Positions 27,020-37,029 of a DNA stretch of 64,000 nucleotides are shown in pieces. The notes beneath the pieces were generated by a model. It ran no database searches. It saw only the letters and a list, made by a program, of their open reading frames with translations, and was not told where the DNA came from. The DNA is from Picosynechococcus sp. PCC 7003 (lineage in GTDB: Bacteria > Cyanobacteriota > Cyanobacteriia > Cyanobacteriales > MRBY01): contig NZ_CP016474.1 in assembly GCF_001693255.1 (NCBI RefSeq), positions 550,661 to 614,660 of the forward strand. Direction: 5' to 3'. Position numbers and translations under genes: made by a program. How positions within the stretch are numbered: the first letter of the stretch is position 1; each line of letters opens with the position of its first letter.

Positions 27020-27937
27020 CTAATCTTTAGGAGTCTCTTCGGTTTTGGACGTTTCCTCTAACTCAGGAGAAACTTCTGTTTCCGCCTGGGTTGCCGCTTC
27101 AGTTGATTCCGCTTGGGGCTCCTCTGGGGGAGCAGTATCCGCCGTTGGTGCGTCTGCTTCGGCAAAGATTTGCTCAATATCTGCGTCCCCTTCTGGCGTG
27201 GTCGATCCCCTTGGGGCTGGGGTGGCTGCAGGTTTCCGCCCAAATAGCCGACCAAAGGAAAATCCTTTTTTAGAGGGTTGTGCCGTGATTGGTGGGGCGG
27301 TGATGGCGTCGCTTGCTGTTTCTGTGGCTGCAGTAGCCGATGCTTCTACAGATGTCTCGGCAGGAACCTCGGTAGTTTTTGGCGCGGGAACTGGATCTGT
27401 AGAGTCAGTTTCGTCTGAATCTTTTGGTGCAGAGGGCGTTGTTGGTTCTGGGGTGGGCTCTTCGGCTGCTGGAGATGCAACTGGGGCTGTTTCGGTAGAC
27501 TCAGAAGGGACAGGAGTTTCTGGAGTTTCCGTTTCAGGGGCAGTGGTTTTAGAGGAATCAGGAGAAGCTTTTTGGGTCTTTTTAGTGGCGGGAACAGATG
27601 CAGCTTTAGGCTTTTTAAAACGGTCTTTGACGTAGCCGACCAGAGAAACTTTGTCGAGGTTGGGGATTTTGCTGGGATCGGCGATCGCCTGGCGTAGTCG
27701 GAGGGTTTCCCAGGCAAACCAACTGAGGAGAATTACACTGGCCAATTGACCCAATAGGATAGCTCCGGCCATTTGTCCGGCACAAACCCAAAGGACGAGG
27801 GCATAGAAAAGACCAACAGTGCTCCAAAAAAAGTCATCTTGGCGGTGGAGTTTCGGGAAAATAAAGGCAGTCAGAAATAGCAACCCGCTCCCCAGGGCAA
27901 CGGCGATCGCCAAAATTTGTGCCAACATGACCAACAA
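27020..27937 (-). CDS. ycf66: Ycf66-family membrane protein with long acidic tail
   Basis: A 305-residue protein. The first 100 residues are Ycf66: three hydrophobic segments (AQILAIAVALGSGLLFLTAF, FFWSTVGLFYALVLWVCAG, GQLASVILLSWFAWETLRL) and the DPSKIPNLDKV segment. The remaining 200 residues are an acidic, Pro/Thr/Glu/Ala-rich low-complexity tail with one basic island (KKGFSFGRLFGRKP). Plastid Ycf66 has only the short N-terminal form. Function is unknown. The start may be the methionine three codons in (MLAQILA). Confidence 0.85.
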   Translation of the reverse strand: MLVMLAQILAIAVALGSGLLFLTAFIFPKLHRQDDFFWSTVGLFYALVLWVCAGQMAGAILLGQLASVILLSWFAWETLRLRQAIADPSKIPNLDKVSLVGYVKDRFKKPKAASVPATKKTQKASPDSSKTTAPETETPETPVPSESTETAPVASPAAEEPTPEPTTPSAPKDSDETDSTDPVPAPKTTEVPAETSVEASATAATETASDAITAPPITAQPSKKGFSFGRLFGRKPAATPAPRGSTTPEGDADIEQIFAEADAPTADTAPPEEPQAESTEAATQAETEVSPELEETSKTEETPKD

Positions 27938-27999
27938 CTCCTACTGATGCTAACTGCTTGCCCTATTGTGCCAGAATCATCGGATCTTCGCGTAAAAAA

Positions 28000-28278
28000 C
28001 TATTCTAGGGAACGAATATCCCGCACCCGACGAATGGGTAGATTCGCCACCAAAGCCGTCATCCGTTCACTACTCGAAAGGTCGAATTCCATTTCCTCTG
28101 GATCCACCTCGACGTATTTCGCCACGACGGCCAAAATTTCCTGGCGCATTTCCTCGACTTTTTCCGGGCTGAGGCCTACCCGGTCGTGGGCAATGACCAG
28201 CTTGAGGCGTCGTTTTGCTTCGTCACCGCTCTTGGGGGACTGCCAATGGAGCAGCTTTTCAAGTAATTCCTGGATCAT
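28000..28278 (-). CDS. minE: Cell-division topological specificity factor MinE
   Basis: A 92-residue protein that stimulates MinD ATPase and sets the midcell Z ring. It has the MinD-binding region KRRLKLVIAHDRVGLSPEKVEEM and the dimerisation half ending in VANLPIRRVRDI. Last gene of the minC-minD-minE operon, 78 bp after minD. Confidence 0.95.
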   Translation of the reverse strand: MIQELLEKLLHWQSPKSGDEAKRRLKLVIAHDRVGLSPEKVEEMRQEILAVVAKYVEVDPEEMEFDLSSSERMTALVANLPIRRVRDIRSLE

Positions 28279-28356
28279 GACTCATTACAAAGGGAAACAT
28301 CAATAAATTTCAGCATAGAGGGGAATGAGGGCGATATTCCGCATCAGAGACAGCAG

Positions 28357-29157
28357 TTAACTGGCAAAGATCCGACGAATTCTGGCGAGAAATCCCTCTT
28401 GGTGGGCCATTAGGTTTAACAGGGGTACTTTTTCCCCTTCCAGGCGGCGGGCAATGTTCATAAACGCGGTGGCAGGGAGATCGTTTTGTTTGTCTCCTAG
28501 CACCAAAGGTTCGCCCCGATTACTAGAAACAATCACTTGTTTATCGTCGGGAATAATCCCCAGGAGTGGAATCGCGAGAATTTCGAGGACATCCTCGACG
28601 CTCATCATTTCATTTTGTTTGACCATTTCTGGTTTGAGACGATTCACAATGAGGCGCGTCCGTTTAATACCATAGGCTTCTAAAAGACCCACAACCCGGT
28701 CTGCATCACGCACCGCAGCCACTTCGGGGGTTGTGACGATCAAGGCTTCCCTCGCGGCGGCGATCGCATTACGGAAACCCATCTCAATGCCCGCTGGACT
28801 GTCCACCAGAATATAATCAAAAGCCTTGTTCAGCCGCATAATGAGCTGTTTCATCTGGGTGGGGGTGACAGATTCTTTGTTCCGGTTTTGAGCTGCTGGC
28901 AGGAGGACAAGGCCATTTTGCCGTTTGTCTTTCACCAGGGCTTGTTCGAGGCGACATTCCCCGGCGATCGCCTCAATGGCCGTATAGACAACGCGATTTT
29001 CTAAACCCAAAAGTAAATCCAGGTTTCGCAGACCAAAGTCCGCATCGACCAGGGCCACTTTTTTGCCGAGCTTGACCAAGGCCGAACCGAGGTTGGCGGT
29101 ACAGGTACTTTTGCCGACGCCTCCTTTTCCGGAGGTCACAACGATAACGCGACTCAT
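28357..29157 (-). CDS. minD: Septum-site ATPase MinD
   Basis: A 266-residue deviant-Walker ATPase (GKGGVGKST) with VDADFGLRNLD and IVDSPAGIEMG-type switch segment. The C-terminal amphipathic helix (EGFLARIRRIFAS) binds the membrane. I start at MSRVIVV (29157); an upstream ATG at 29184 would add nine unconserved residues. Middle gene of the min operon. Confidence 0.95.
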   Translation of the reverse strand: MSRVIVVTSGKGGVGKSTCTANLGSALVKLGKKVALVDADFGLRNLDLLLGLENRVVYTAIEAIAGECRLEQALVKDKRQNGLVLLPAAQNRNKESVTPTQMKQLIMRLNKAFDYILVDSPAGIEMGFRNAIAAAREALIVTTPEVAAVRDADRVVGLLEAYGIKRTRLIVNRLKPEMVKQNEMMSVEDVLEILAIPLLGIIPDDKQVIVSSNRGEPLVLGDKQNDLPATAFMNIARRLEGEKVPLLNLMAHQEGFLARIRRIFAS

Positions 29158-29221
29158 AGACTTCTGGGTGGGTAAATAATTCAATAAGCTTACGACATAG
29201 CCACTGGTTGCGGCGGCTTAG

Positions 29222-30142
29222 CTACGATATTACAGGTAAGAGGGGATCGGATGTTTCCTGCCAATGTTGTTGATCGGCTTGGTACTGGTAGTTTTTAGAA
29301 AATTTTAGGGCCGGGGCCAGACGAATTCCTGCTTGGGTCAGATAGGCTACCTCTGGCTTCCGTTGCTCAATGGCCTGGGGGGCAGCACGGGCCACCACAT
29401 CGGCAATGCGGAGTTGAGTGGGATCCATTTGGAGCGCCATAATCCGACCCGTGCGATCGCCTTTCGCGCCAGCATGGGCCACCCCCCGAAGACAGCCCCA
29501 CACCACAATGTCTTTATCGGCGACGATACTCCCGCCGGGATTGACATCCCCTGTGACAATCACCGAGCCAGGATGGACGATTTCGACCCCAGAGCGGATG
29601 GTTTGGTCGATGTACAACACATCTGGTTCCTTGTCGGGAGCCAGGAGGGGCTTTAACTTGAGGGGCACATCCGCCAACAGTTGATTCGGAGGATCTTGAT
29701 CGACGCTATAGCCTGCTGTGGCGGCGGCGATCGCCGTTTGGCGTCGATTGGTATAAATGCGTTTGAGCTTCAGGTCGTGGGGTTTGAGGAGGTCAGCTAG
29801 TTCCTGGAGTTGACGGCCTCCCACCAGTTGATTTTGCGCGATTAAGTGAACGTGGGCGACCGGAAAATTAGAGGCGGCTTTCAACTGCTCCTGAAACTTG
29901 GCCCAAATTACCTCCCAAGCCTCAATTTCATGGGTCTGAGTAGTGGGTAAGACCAGGGTGAGGTGATCAGCTTCGAGGCCAAATTGTAACTCCGGGGCTG
30001 CGGCCATCGCTTCTGACTCTTTTGGGTTGAGATCATCAGGTGCCGTAACAATCTCCTCGGTCGTGCTTGCAACGGCAGCAGAAGGAGCCTCCGTCGATGC
30101 TGGGTCAGGATTGGGGAGGGTGTGATCGTCAAGCTCGGCCAT
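29222..30142 (-). CDS. minC: Septum-site-determining protein MinC
   Basis: A 306-residue FtsZ antagonist. A disordered Ala/Pro/Thr-rich N-terminal stretch of about 60 residues, longer than in E. coli, precedes the MinC-N domain. The C-terminal beta-helix domain has RSGVEIVHPGSVIVTGDVNPGGSIVAD and ends AGIRLAPALKFSKNYQYQ. First gene of minCDE. Confidence 0.93.
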   Translation of the reverse strand: MAELDDHTLPNPDPASTEAPSAAVASTTEEIVTAPDDLNPKESEAMAAAPELQFGLEADHLTLVLPTTQTHEIEAWEVIWAKFQEQLKAASNFPVAHVHLIAQNQLVGGRQLQELADLLKPHDLKLKRIYTNRRQTAIAAATAGYSVDQDPPNQLLADVPLKLKPLLAPDKEPDVLYIDQTIRSGVEIVHPGSVIVTGDVNPGGSIVADKDIVVWGCLRGVAHAGAKGDRTGRIMALQMDPTQLRIADVVARAAPQAIEQRKPEVAYLTQAGIRLAPALKFSKNYQYQADQQHWQETSDPLLPVIS

Positions 30143-30206
30143 AAAGTCCCTTAGAAATTTACCCCTGATTTATAACAGTCAGGACTGAGCTTCGGCAAAA
30201 TTCCGC

Positions 30207-31376
30207 TTATTTGGAGAGGGACTGGAGAAATTTACCGAGACGGAACATTCCTTTTTCAATGGTGCTGAGATCCGTGGCGTAGGACAGACGAATGCAGCGG
30301 TCATTGCCAAAGGCTACTCCAGGGATCGCTGCCACTTGCTGCTCGGCGAGGAGTTGTTTACAAAAGCTAAGGGAGTCGAGACCGTAGGCGCTGATATCCA
30401 CAAAGAGATAAAAGGCGCCGTCGGGGGATGGACAACTCAAACCCGGCAGCTCTTGAATTGCTCCCAGCATTACTTCTCGGCGCTTACTAAAGGCAGTTAA
30501 CATTTCCTGGACACAACCCAGCCCCCCCTCTAGGGCGGCGATCGCCCCGTACTGGGCAAAGGTACAAACGTTGGAGGTGCTGTGACTCTGGATCGTGGTC
30601 ATGCCCTTGATTAGTTCCACCGGCGCGGCAATGTAGCCCAAGCGCCAACCCGTCATCGAAAACGCTTTAGCGAAGCCGTTACAGGTGATCGTCAGGGGAA
30701 AAATTTCGTCACTCACGGAACCGATACTGCGGTGGACAGCGTTGCCATAGAGGATTTTTTCGTAAATTTCGTCAGCTACCACCAACACTTGTTTTTCGAC
30801 TAAAACCTGGGCGATCGCCGCCACCTCTGCCGGACTGTAGACGGCCCCAGTGGGATTAGAAGGGGAATTGAAAACAAATAATTTCGTTTTGTCGGTGATC
30901 GCGTCGCGCAGTTGATCCGGGGTGATCTTGTAGCCCGTTGCTGCTGTGGTTTCCACAAAAATCGGGGTGCCGCCCGCTAAAATCACCATTTCTGGGTAGC
31001 TCAACCAGTAAGGAGTCGGGATAATCACCTCATCCCCCGGTTCAATGAGGGCCATCATCAAACCATAGAGGGCGTGCTTGCCGCCATTGGTGACGATCAC
31101 GTTTTCGGGGTTGTAAGGGAGATTATTTTCTGTTTGTAATTTTTTGGCGATCGCCTGGCGGAGGGCTGGTTCTCCAGGGGCAGGGCCATATTTGGTTTTC
31201 CCTGCATCGAGGGCAGCTTTGACGGCGGTTTTAATATGATCGGGGGTGTCGAAATCCGGTTCTCCCGCACTAAAGCTGCAAACGTCAATCCCATCCGCCT
31301 TCATGGCCTTTGCTTTTGCGGAGATTGTGAGGGTAATCGAAGGCTTGATTTGACCGACTCTGGCTGCCAATTTCAT
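30207..31376 (-). CDS. aspC: Aspartate aminotransferase (class I PLP enzyme)
   Basis: A 389-residue aminotransferase of the bacterial Ib/AspC type. PLP lysine lies in [32 protein letters not shown] begins the substrate loop and [13 protein letters not shown] and the C-terminal RLSYATD arginine segment are present. It probably makes aspartate and, as in many Ib enzymes, may act on prephenate. It is divergent from hisC, with about 215 bp between the starts. Confidence 0.9.
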   Translation of the reverse strand: MKLAARVGQIKPSITLTISAKAKAMKADGIDVCSFSAGEPDFDTPDHIKTAVKAALDAGKTKYGPAPGEPALRQAIAKKLQTENNLPYNPENVIVTNGGKHALYGLMMALIEPGDEVIIPTPYWLSYPEMVILAGGTPIFVETTAATGYKITPDQLRDAITDKTKLFVFNSPSNPTGAVYSPAEVAAIAQVLVEKQVLVVADEIYEKILYGNAVHRSIGSVSDEIFPLTITCNGFAKAFSMTGWRLGYIAAPVELIKGMTTIQSHSTSNVCTFAQYGAIAALEGGLGCVQEMLTAFSKRREVMLGAIQELPGLSCPSPDGAFYLFVDISAYGLDSLSFCKQLLAEQQVAAIPGVAFGNDRCIRLSYATDLSTIEKGMFRLGKFLQSLSK

Positions 31377-31593
31377 GGTGATTTGCGTTTAGATAGGAAG
31401 TGGAAAACGTGAAATAACGGTGCAGGAAAATTCCCAATTTTTAGGCTAAGGCGACTCCCCACCGCACCAACGTTATTTTTACATAACGCAACCTTAAACT
31501 TATGATCGATTTCACAGATTGATTACATTTCAGTTGCGTCCGTTTCAATGCCCTTGGGGAATTGATTTTCATTTTCTTTTTTGCACAGCACCT

Positions 31594-32715
31594 ATGTCCT
31601 TTTTGCGTTCTGACTTGGCCCAACTCAAAGCCTATGTGTCCCACCCCAGTGGCCCGGTAAATACGCCGGTAGATATCCTCGACACCAATGAAAGCCCCTA
31701 TGATCTCCCGGCGGATCTCAAACAAACTCTGGCCGACCATTATCAAACTCAAATTGCCACCAACCGCTATCCCGACGGGGGCCATGGGGCACTCAAGGAA
31801 CGCATTGCCGATTATGTAAATCGTTCTGGAAAGTTGAGTGGAGACATTCAAGCGGCCCACATCTCCGTGGGGAATGGCTCCGATGAGTTGATTCGCTCGT
31901 TGTTAATTGCCACTTGCCTGGGTGGGGAAGGGTCGATCCTTGTCGCAGAACCCACCTTCTCGATGTACCGGATTTTGGCGCAAACCTTGGGGATTTCCAC
32001 AGTGGCGATCGCCCGGCAACCGGAAGATTTTAGCTTGGATCTTGCTGCCGCCCAAAACGCCATCGATCAGCCCCAAGGCGCACCGGTACGGGTAGTGTTT
32101 ATGGTGCATCCCAATTCCCCAACGGGCCAATGTCTCACGGCAGCAGAAATTGCCTGGCTCCAGTCTTTGCCGCCAGATATCCTCGTGGTGGTGGACGAAG
32201 CCTATTTTGAATTTAGTCAAAAAACCTTGGTGGCGGAAGTTTTGCAGCGGCCCAACTGGGTGATCCTGCGCACCTTCTCAAAGGCATTCCGGTTAGCAGC
32301 CCTGCGGGTGGGCTATGCTGTGGGCAGTTTCGAGATTATCCAGGCCCTTGAAAAAGTACGTCTTCCCTACAATTTGCCTAGTTTTTCCCAGGCAGCGGCC
32401 CGACTAGCCCTCGACCATGGCGATCGCCTTTTGGAGACGATTCCCGAAGCCCAACAGGAGCGGCAAAAACTGTACAAAGCCCTAGATAAATTCCCAAATT
32501 TCCGGGTATGGCCCAGCGATGCCAACTTTCTCTATGGTCGTCTTCAGTCAGCCCTAGAACCCCAAGAGCAAGCCCTGGCAACCCTCGTCGAAAGCCTGAA
32601 AAACCAGGGGACGTTAATTCGGCATACGGGCGGCGGCCTGCGGATCAGTGTGGGGACACCCGCCGAAAATCAGCGCACTTTAACGCGGTTAACGGATTAT
32701 CTCCAAACTTTGTAA
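31594..32715 (+). CDS. hisC: Histidinol-phosphate aminotransferase
   Basis: A 373-residue class I/II aminotransferase. [11 protein letters not shown] near the start, [26 protein letters not shown] and the PLP lysine in [16 protein letters not shown] mark HisC. ATG 31594 (MSFLRSDL) is chosen; the longer frame would start at TTG and adds residues unlike the family. The stop is followed at once by repeat element B. Confidence 0.93.
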   Translation: MSFLRSDLAQLKAYVSHPSGPVNTPVDILDTNESPYDLPADLKQTLADHYQTQIATNRYPDGGHGALKERIADYVNRSGKLSGDIQAAHISVGNGSDELIRSLLIATCLGGEGSILVAEPTFSMYRILAQTLGISTVAIARQPEDFSLDLAAAQNAIDQPQGAPVRVVFMVHPNSPTGQCLTAAEIAWLQSLPPDILVVVDEAYFEFSQKTLVAEVLQRPNWVILRTFSKAFRLAALRVGYAVGSFEIIQALEKVRLPYNLPSFSQAAARLALDHGDRLLETIPEAQQERQKLYKALDKFPNFRVWPSDANFLYGRLQSALEPQEQALATLVESLKNQGTLIRHTGGGLRISVGTPAENQRTLTRLTDYLQTL

Positions 32716-32724
32716 ACAGGTAAT

Positions 32725-32970
32725 TTTTTAACGGCAATGGGTTGAAATCCCCGCCCCTTGGGGCGTAATCCTCTATAATCGTGGTGTTGACATGGCAACA
32801 GATAGCGAAAACCAAGCTAGACACATACAAAGTATTTTTTGTGACCATGAGTTTTGCCCTCAGGAACTGGGGAGTCAGCCTATCGCCAGAATATTAAGAC
32901 TCGCTATTCCTCGGAATAGAAAGCTGTTCTTTGGGTAGGAAGCTCCGCTGCTTGCGGCGGGGCAGTTCAC
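32725..32970 (+). mobile_element. Repeat element B: ORF-less IS605-like element, possible omega-RNA remnant
   Basis: About 245 bp with no reading frame. Left part: TTTTTTAACGGCAATGGGTT then GCCCCTTGGGGC hairpin. Core: GAAAACCAAGCTAGACACAT. Then CTATTCC-TC-GGAATAG hairpin, AGCTGTTCTTTGGGTAGGAAG, and the right-end hairpin CTCCGCTGCTTGCGGCGGGG with CAGTTCAC. Element A is its near-identical inverted relative; element C is a diverged one. It lies between the convergent genes hisC and the 101-residue membrane protein, and its terminal TCA is that protein's stop codon. Confidence 0.75.
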
Positions 32971-33272
32971 AGGCGACGTCGCACAAAGATTAACGCCCGG
33001 AGGAGTTGTTGGAGCAGCTTAATCTGGGCGATGACTTGCTGCCCTTGCTGTTTTTTTATCTGGATCTGTTGGGTGGTGGCGGGGATCACGTCCGCTTGTT
33101 GAATTAAATCTTCCACGACAATTTTGATTTTGCGTTCGTTTAGGGCGAAGCGGTGACGACTGAGGCGCAGATCCTGGTGCCAACGGCGGATTTTGCGCCA
33201 GAGAATATAATTCACCCCAATCAGGCAAAGATTACTGGCGATCGCCACCAGCCAGAAAAACGTCACACTCAT
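32967..33272 (-). CDS. Small single-span membrane protein, unknown function
   Basis: A 101-residue protein: one N-terminal transmembrane segment (FFWLVAIASNLCLIGVNYIL), then a basic stretch and a long glutamine-rich helix likely to form a coiled coil. ATG 33272 overlaps the preceding gene's stop (ATGA), so it is probably co-translated with the ferredoxin/metallo-beta-lactamase gene. The stop codon lies in the last bases of repeat element B, so the C-terminus may have been cut or rebuilt by that insertion. No family recognised. Confidence 0.65.
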   Translation of the reverse strand: MSVTFFWLVAIASNLCLIGVNYILWRKIRRWHQDLRLSRHRFALNERKIKIVVEDLIQQADVIPATTQQIQIKKQQGQQVIAQIKLLQQLLRALIFVRRRL

Positions 33273-34144
33273 GCCACGGACTCCATCCACTGAATACAAG
33301 CTTTTAAATCTTGGTGTAGGGTTGCGGCGTCGGCTTGGTAGCGTCGGCCATGGCCCGGCAAAATCCAGGTGATTGGGTAGGGCAAAAGTTTTTTCATCGA
33401 TTCAATTTGTTCCGTCCAGGAATACCAGCAGTGATTCCGAAAGCCCGTCAAATGACCTAGTCGCGCGGAAAAGGCCAGGTGATCCCCGGTAAAGAGATAT
33501 TGATCGCGGTAGAGCAAGACCGCATGGCCCTCGGTGTGGCCTGGCACCGGAATAATCAGGCAATCCTTGAGAAAAGAGATCGGTTCAGTGCCTTCTAGAA
33601 CCGTCTCTACAGCTTTTGTTCCCTCCCGCAGATCAGCCCGGTGCAAGAGGCGATCGCAACCGAAATGATCATGGAATTTTTGGTGATCGGCCACGTCATC
33701 TCGGTGGGTCAAGAACAAATATTTCACGCCGCCGAGGGCTTCTAATTGCTTCACTAGGGAGGGTTGGAATCGAGGGGAATCCACGAGAATATTCCCTTCT
33801 GGATGCTGGATGAAGTAACTGGCGGCCCCAAAGGATTTGCGCGAATGATAACCGCAGTAATAGATATTTTCAACGATGGGCAAGGGGAATTCTGCTTGGA
33901 TTGCTGGGAGATCTTTGGGAGCGGTTTCGGTGGCGATCGAAGCAGTTGGACAGGCTAATAAAGCTTGCAAGGCAGCTCGTCTTTGGTCAGGGGTTTGGGG
34001 TTGGTGATAGACGGCAGATTGCCCATCCTGGCGGTTAAAAATCCCTGGACTAAGCCAACGGCAAGTATCACAGTCGATGCAACTACTGTCCACATAAAAG
34101 TCACCGGGCACGTTTTGCGATCGCCGCTGGTGTTGGGTAGCCAT
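33269..34144 (-). CDS. Ferredoxin-domain plus metallo-beta-lactamase-fold protein
   Basis: A 291-residue fusion. Residues 18-75 hold a divergent 4Fe-4S ferredoxin with CIDCDTC and a later ACPT cysteine. Residues 95-285 form an MBL fold with LFLTHRDDVADH (metal motif with non-standard second position), PVPGHTEGHAVL, FTGDHLAF and ILPGHG. The fusion suggests an iron-sulfur-linked hydrolase or oxidoreductase; the substrate is unknown. Heads a two-gene unit. Confidence 0.85.
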   Translation of the reverse strand: MATQHQRRSQNVPGDFYVDSSCIDCDTCRWLSPGIFNRQDGQSAVYHQPQTPDQRRAALQALLACPTASIATETAPKDLPAIQAEFPLPIVENIYYCGYHSRKSFGAASYFIQHPEGNILVDSPRFQPSLVKQLEALGGVKYLFLTHRDDVADHQKFHDHFGCDRLLHRADLREGTKAVETVLEGTEPISFLKDCLIIPVPGHTEGHAVLLYRDQYLFTGDHLAFSARLGHLTGFRNHCWYSWTEQIESMKKLLPYPITWILPGHGRRYQADAATLHQDLKACIQWMESVA

Positions 34145-34264
34145 GGATCTTTTTCCCCTGAACTTTCTGAGGGGATCTTAACATTCGCTCTCAAAAGCAG
34201 CCGATCTAGATTTTTTATTGTAGTATAAACACTAAATTAATTCGTTGGAGGCGAAAGACGCACC

Positions 34265-35605
34265 ATGGCTGGGAAAAATTTAGACATCACCGCCCAGGAC
34301 TACGCTCTATTAACGGATCTTTACCAGCTCACCATGGCAGCCTGTTATGTGGGGGAAGGATTGGCAGAGACCCCTGCCTGTTTTGAGCTGTTTACCCGTC
34401 GCTTGCCCGATGAATTTGGCTACTTGGTGGCGATGGGCCTAGAGCAGGTCTTGAGTTACTTAGAAGGTCTGCAGTTTACGGAGATGCAAATTGACTATCT
34501 CCGCAGCACCGGGATTTTTGAGCAGGCCCCAGCCGCCTTTTGGGACTTACTCGCCACAGGGAGTTTTACAGGGGATCTGTGGGCCGTGCCGGAGGGAACT
34601 GTTATTTTTCCCCAGGAGCCTTTTTTGCGGATAGAAGCGCCCCTGTGGCAAGCCCAGATTATTGAAACGTTTGTGCTCAATACCATTAATTACCAAACCC
34701 TGATTGCCACCCGGGCGGCGCGGATGCGCGACATTGCTGGCGATCGCCAATTATTAGAATTCGGAACTAGAAGGGCTTTTAGTCCTCAAGGGGCGACCTG
34801 GGCCGCGCGGGCGGCTTTGGCTGGTGGGTTAGATGCCACGTCCAATATTTTAGCGGCGCAACAGTTGGGAGTTAAGCCCGTGGGCACCATGGCCCATGCG
34901 TTGGTGATGGCAGTGGGGACTCTTGAAGGCTCCGAGGATGATGCGTTTCGAGCGTTTCACCGCTATTTTCCGGCGGCACCGTTGTTAATCGATACCTATG
35001 ACACTGTGGCGGCGGCGGAACGTTTAGCTCAAGCGATCCAAACTGGCAAAACCCATCTGGCCGGCGTGCGCCTCGATTCGGGGGATTTATTGACCCTCTC
35101 CCAACAGGTGCGGCAACTGTTACCAACGACAGTGAAAATCTTTGCCAGTGGTGATCTCGATGAAGGGGAAATGGCACGACTCCAGGCCGCTGGGGCAACT
35201 ATCGATGGCTACGGTTTAGGAACGAAATTGGTGACAGGCGACCCGGTCAATGGGGTTTACAAACTGGTGAAAATTGGCGATCGCCCCACCATGAAAAAGT
35301 CCACTGGAAAAGCCACCTATCCGGGTTGTAAACAGATTTTCCGCAACTTAAAAGCAGGCCGGGATCGCCTTGGTCTCGCCACTGAAGCCGCGCAATCAGG
35401 GGAAATGGCCTTGCTCGAAAAGGTGATGGCCCAGGGGAAACGCCTTACGCTCCCAGAGGATTTGGCAACTATTCGCCAACGGACAACGCATAATGTGCGC
35501 CAACTTCCCGACGGGGTGAAACGCTTGACCCAGCCCGAAGTTTATCCCGTCAACATTTCTGCATCCCTGCAAACCCTCACCGAGGCGATCGCCAAATCCC
35601 TTTAG
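34265..35605 (+). CDS. pncB: Nicotinate phosphoribosyltransferase
   Basis: A 446-residue enzyme that salvages nicotinate into NAD. LTDLYQLTMAACY near the start, EFGTRRAFSPQGATWAARAA, KPVGTMAHALVMAVG, GVRLDSGDLLTLS and the phosphoribosyl-binding ASGDLDEG segment fit the family. Length is usual. Its stop TAG overlaps by two bases the TAA stop of the convergent rsmB. Confidence 0.93.
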   Translation: MAGKNLDITAQDYALLTDLYQLTMAACYVGEGLAETPACFELFTRRLPDEFGYLVAMGLEQVLSYLEGLQFTEMQIDYLRSTGIFEQAPAAFWDLLATGSFTGDLWAVPEGTVIFPQEPFLRIEAPLWQAQIIETFVLNTINYQTLIATRAARMRDIAGDRQLLEFGTRRAFSPQGATWAARAALAGGLDATSNILAAQQLGVKPVGTMAHALVMAVGTLEGSEDDAFRAFHRYFPAAPLLIDTYDTVAAAERLAQAIQTGKTHLAGVRLDSGDLLTLSQQVRQLLPTTVKIFASGDLDEGEMARLQAAGATIDGYGLGTKLVTGDPVNGVYKLVKIGDRPTMKKSTGKATYPGCKQIFRNLKAGRDRLGLATEAAQSGEMALLEKVMAQGKRLTLPEDLATIRQRTTHNVRQLPDGVKRLTQPEVYPVNISASLQTLTEAIAKSL

Positions 35606-36984
35606 GCGGGCCGCTGCAACTTCACCATAAAGAAACCATCCATGTCATGGCGCTGGGGGAGCACTTGAATCCAACCCTGTGCCTGGGCGTAGGGGAAAGC
35701 GGGTGAATCGGGGCTAGGGGGCACAATTTGCCAGTCTGGATGTTCCGCGAGAAATTGGGTGGCGATCGCCTCATTTTCTGCTGGATTGAGGGTGCAGGTG
35801 GCATAGACTAAATAGCCTCCCGGTTTAACCCAAGTCGCCCCCGTGGTGAGGAGTTCTCCTTGGAGTTGAGTCAGTTGCGCGATTTTCTGGGGGTTCTGTT
35901 GCCAGCGGATATCCGGGCGTTTGTGGAGCGTCCCCAATCCCGAACAGGGCACATCCAGCAGCACCCGGTCGGCCATATTCCGAAACTGCGAATAGGTACG
36001 ACTGTCACCGATGAGGGTGCGGATCATTGAAAGCTTGAGGCGGCGGGCATTTTGCTCAATTTTATTAATGCGGGCTTGGTATTTATCGCTGGCCCAGATG
36101 GTGCCGCGATCCTGCATTTTTTCGGCGATGTGGGTGGTTTTACCGCCGGGGGCTGCACAGGCATCAATAATTACTTCCCCCGGTTGGGGATCGAGCAGAT
36201 GGGTCACCAATTGGGCGCTGGCATCCTGGATCGTCCACCAGCCTTCTTTGTAGCCTGGTAAATCCTGAATTAAACCCCGTTTTTCCACCAAGCGCAGGGC
36301 ATGGGGCAAGTTGGCGATCACCTCGGCTTTGACCCCTACCTGGGTGAGTTTATCCTGGACAGCCGTGACGTTGGCCCGGAGGGGATTCACCCGCAGATCC
36401 AGTTGGGCCGGTCGGTTAAACCATTGACAAAGCTGTTCTGTTTCCTCGGCCCCAAATTGCCCTAACCACTGCTCAATCAGCCATTCCGGAAAACTGTATT
36501 GCAAAGCTAGCCGTTCTGCCGCTGTCTCTGGTAACTGGAGCGGATCATGGCCTTTGTCCCGTTGTCGCAGATAACCCCGCAGACAACCATTCACCACCCC
36601 CGCCAATTGGCCCAGCTTGTTGGTTTTCGCAATTTCAACGCTGGTATTGACCGCCGCCGAGGGGGGAATTTGATCCAAGTAACGCAGTTGGTACAAACCC
36701 AATTGGAGCAGTACCCGTAGATCAGGGGGTTGTTGGTCGATGGGTTTTTTCCCTAGTTGATCAATGATCGCATCGAGGGTTTTTTGGCGACGGACAGTAC
36801 CATAGACCAATTCGGCCACCAAAGCGCGATCGCTCCCCGTGAGGTTACTTTTGTGGAGGACTCGATCAAGGGCCACATCGGTATAGGCGTTGTGGTACAT
36901 GATTTGCCGGAGGGCGAGGAAGGCGAGTTGGCGGGCTGAAGACATTAAATCCGATAAAAACGTAGTAGGTTGATTATCCCCCAT
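35602..36984 (-). CDS. rsmB: 16S rRNA m5C967 methyltransferase RsmB (Sun)
   Basis: A 460-residue protein. The N-terminal NusB-like domain (SARQLAFLALRQI...YTDVALDRVL) is followed by the SAM methyltransferase with IIDACAAPGGKTTHIAEKM, LLDVPCSGLGTLHKRPD (motif IV Cys) and VYATCTLNPAEN (motif VI Cys). Methylates C967 in 16S rRNA. The first 13 residues are uncertain: MSSARQ at 36945 is the usual start. Confidence 0.92.
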   Translation of the reverse strand: MGDNQPTTFLSDLMSSARQLAFLALRQIMYHNAYTDVALDRVLHKSNLTGSDRALVAELVYGTVRRQKTLDAIIDQLGKKPIDQQPPDLRVLLQLGLYQLRYLDQIPPSAAVNTSVEIAKTNKLGQLAGVVNGCLRGYLRQRDKGHDPLQLPETAAERLALQYSFPEWLIEQWLGQFGAEETEQLCQWFNRPAQLDLRVNPLRANVTAVQDKLTQVGVKAEVIANLPHALRLVEKRGLIQDLPGYKEGWWTIQDASAQLVTHLLDPQPGEVIIDACAAPGGKTTHIAEKMQDRGTIWASDKYQARINKIEQNARRLKLSMIRTLIGDSRTYSQFRNMADRVLLDVPCSGLGTLHKRPDIRWQQNPQKIAQLTQLQGELLTTGATWVKPGGYLVYATCTLNPAENEAIATQFLAEHPDWQIVPPSPDSPAFPYAQAQGWIQVLPQRHDMDGFFMVKLQRPA

Positions 36985-37029
36985 TGCTGACCTATGCTAG
37001 TCGCCATAAATTTTATCGACAGTGGTGCA

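Noticed and set aside
27045..27635. 196-codon plus-strand frame opposite ycf66
   Set aside because: Low-complexity Ser/Val/Gly shadow of the Glu/Pro/Thr tail on the other strand.
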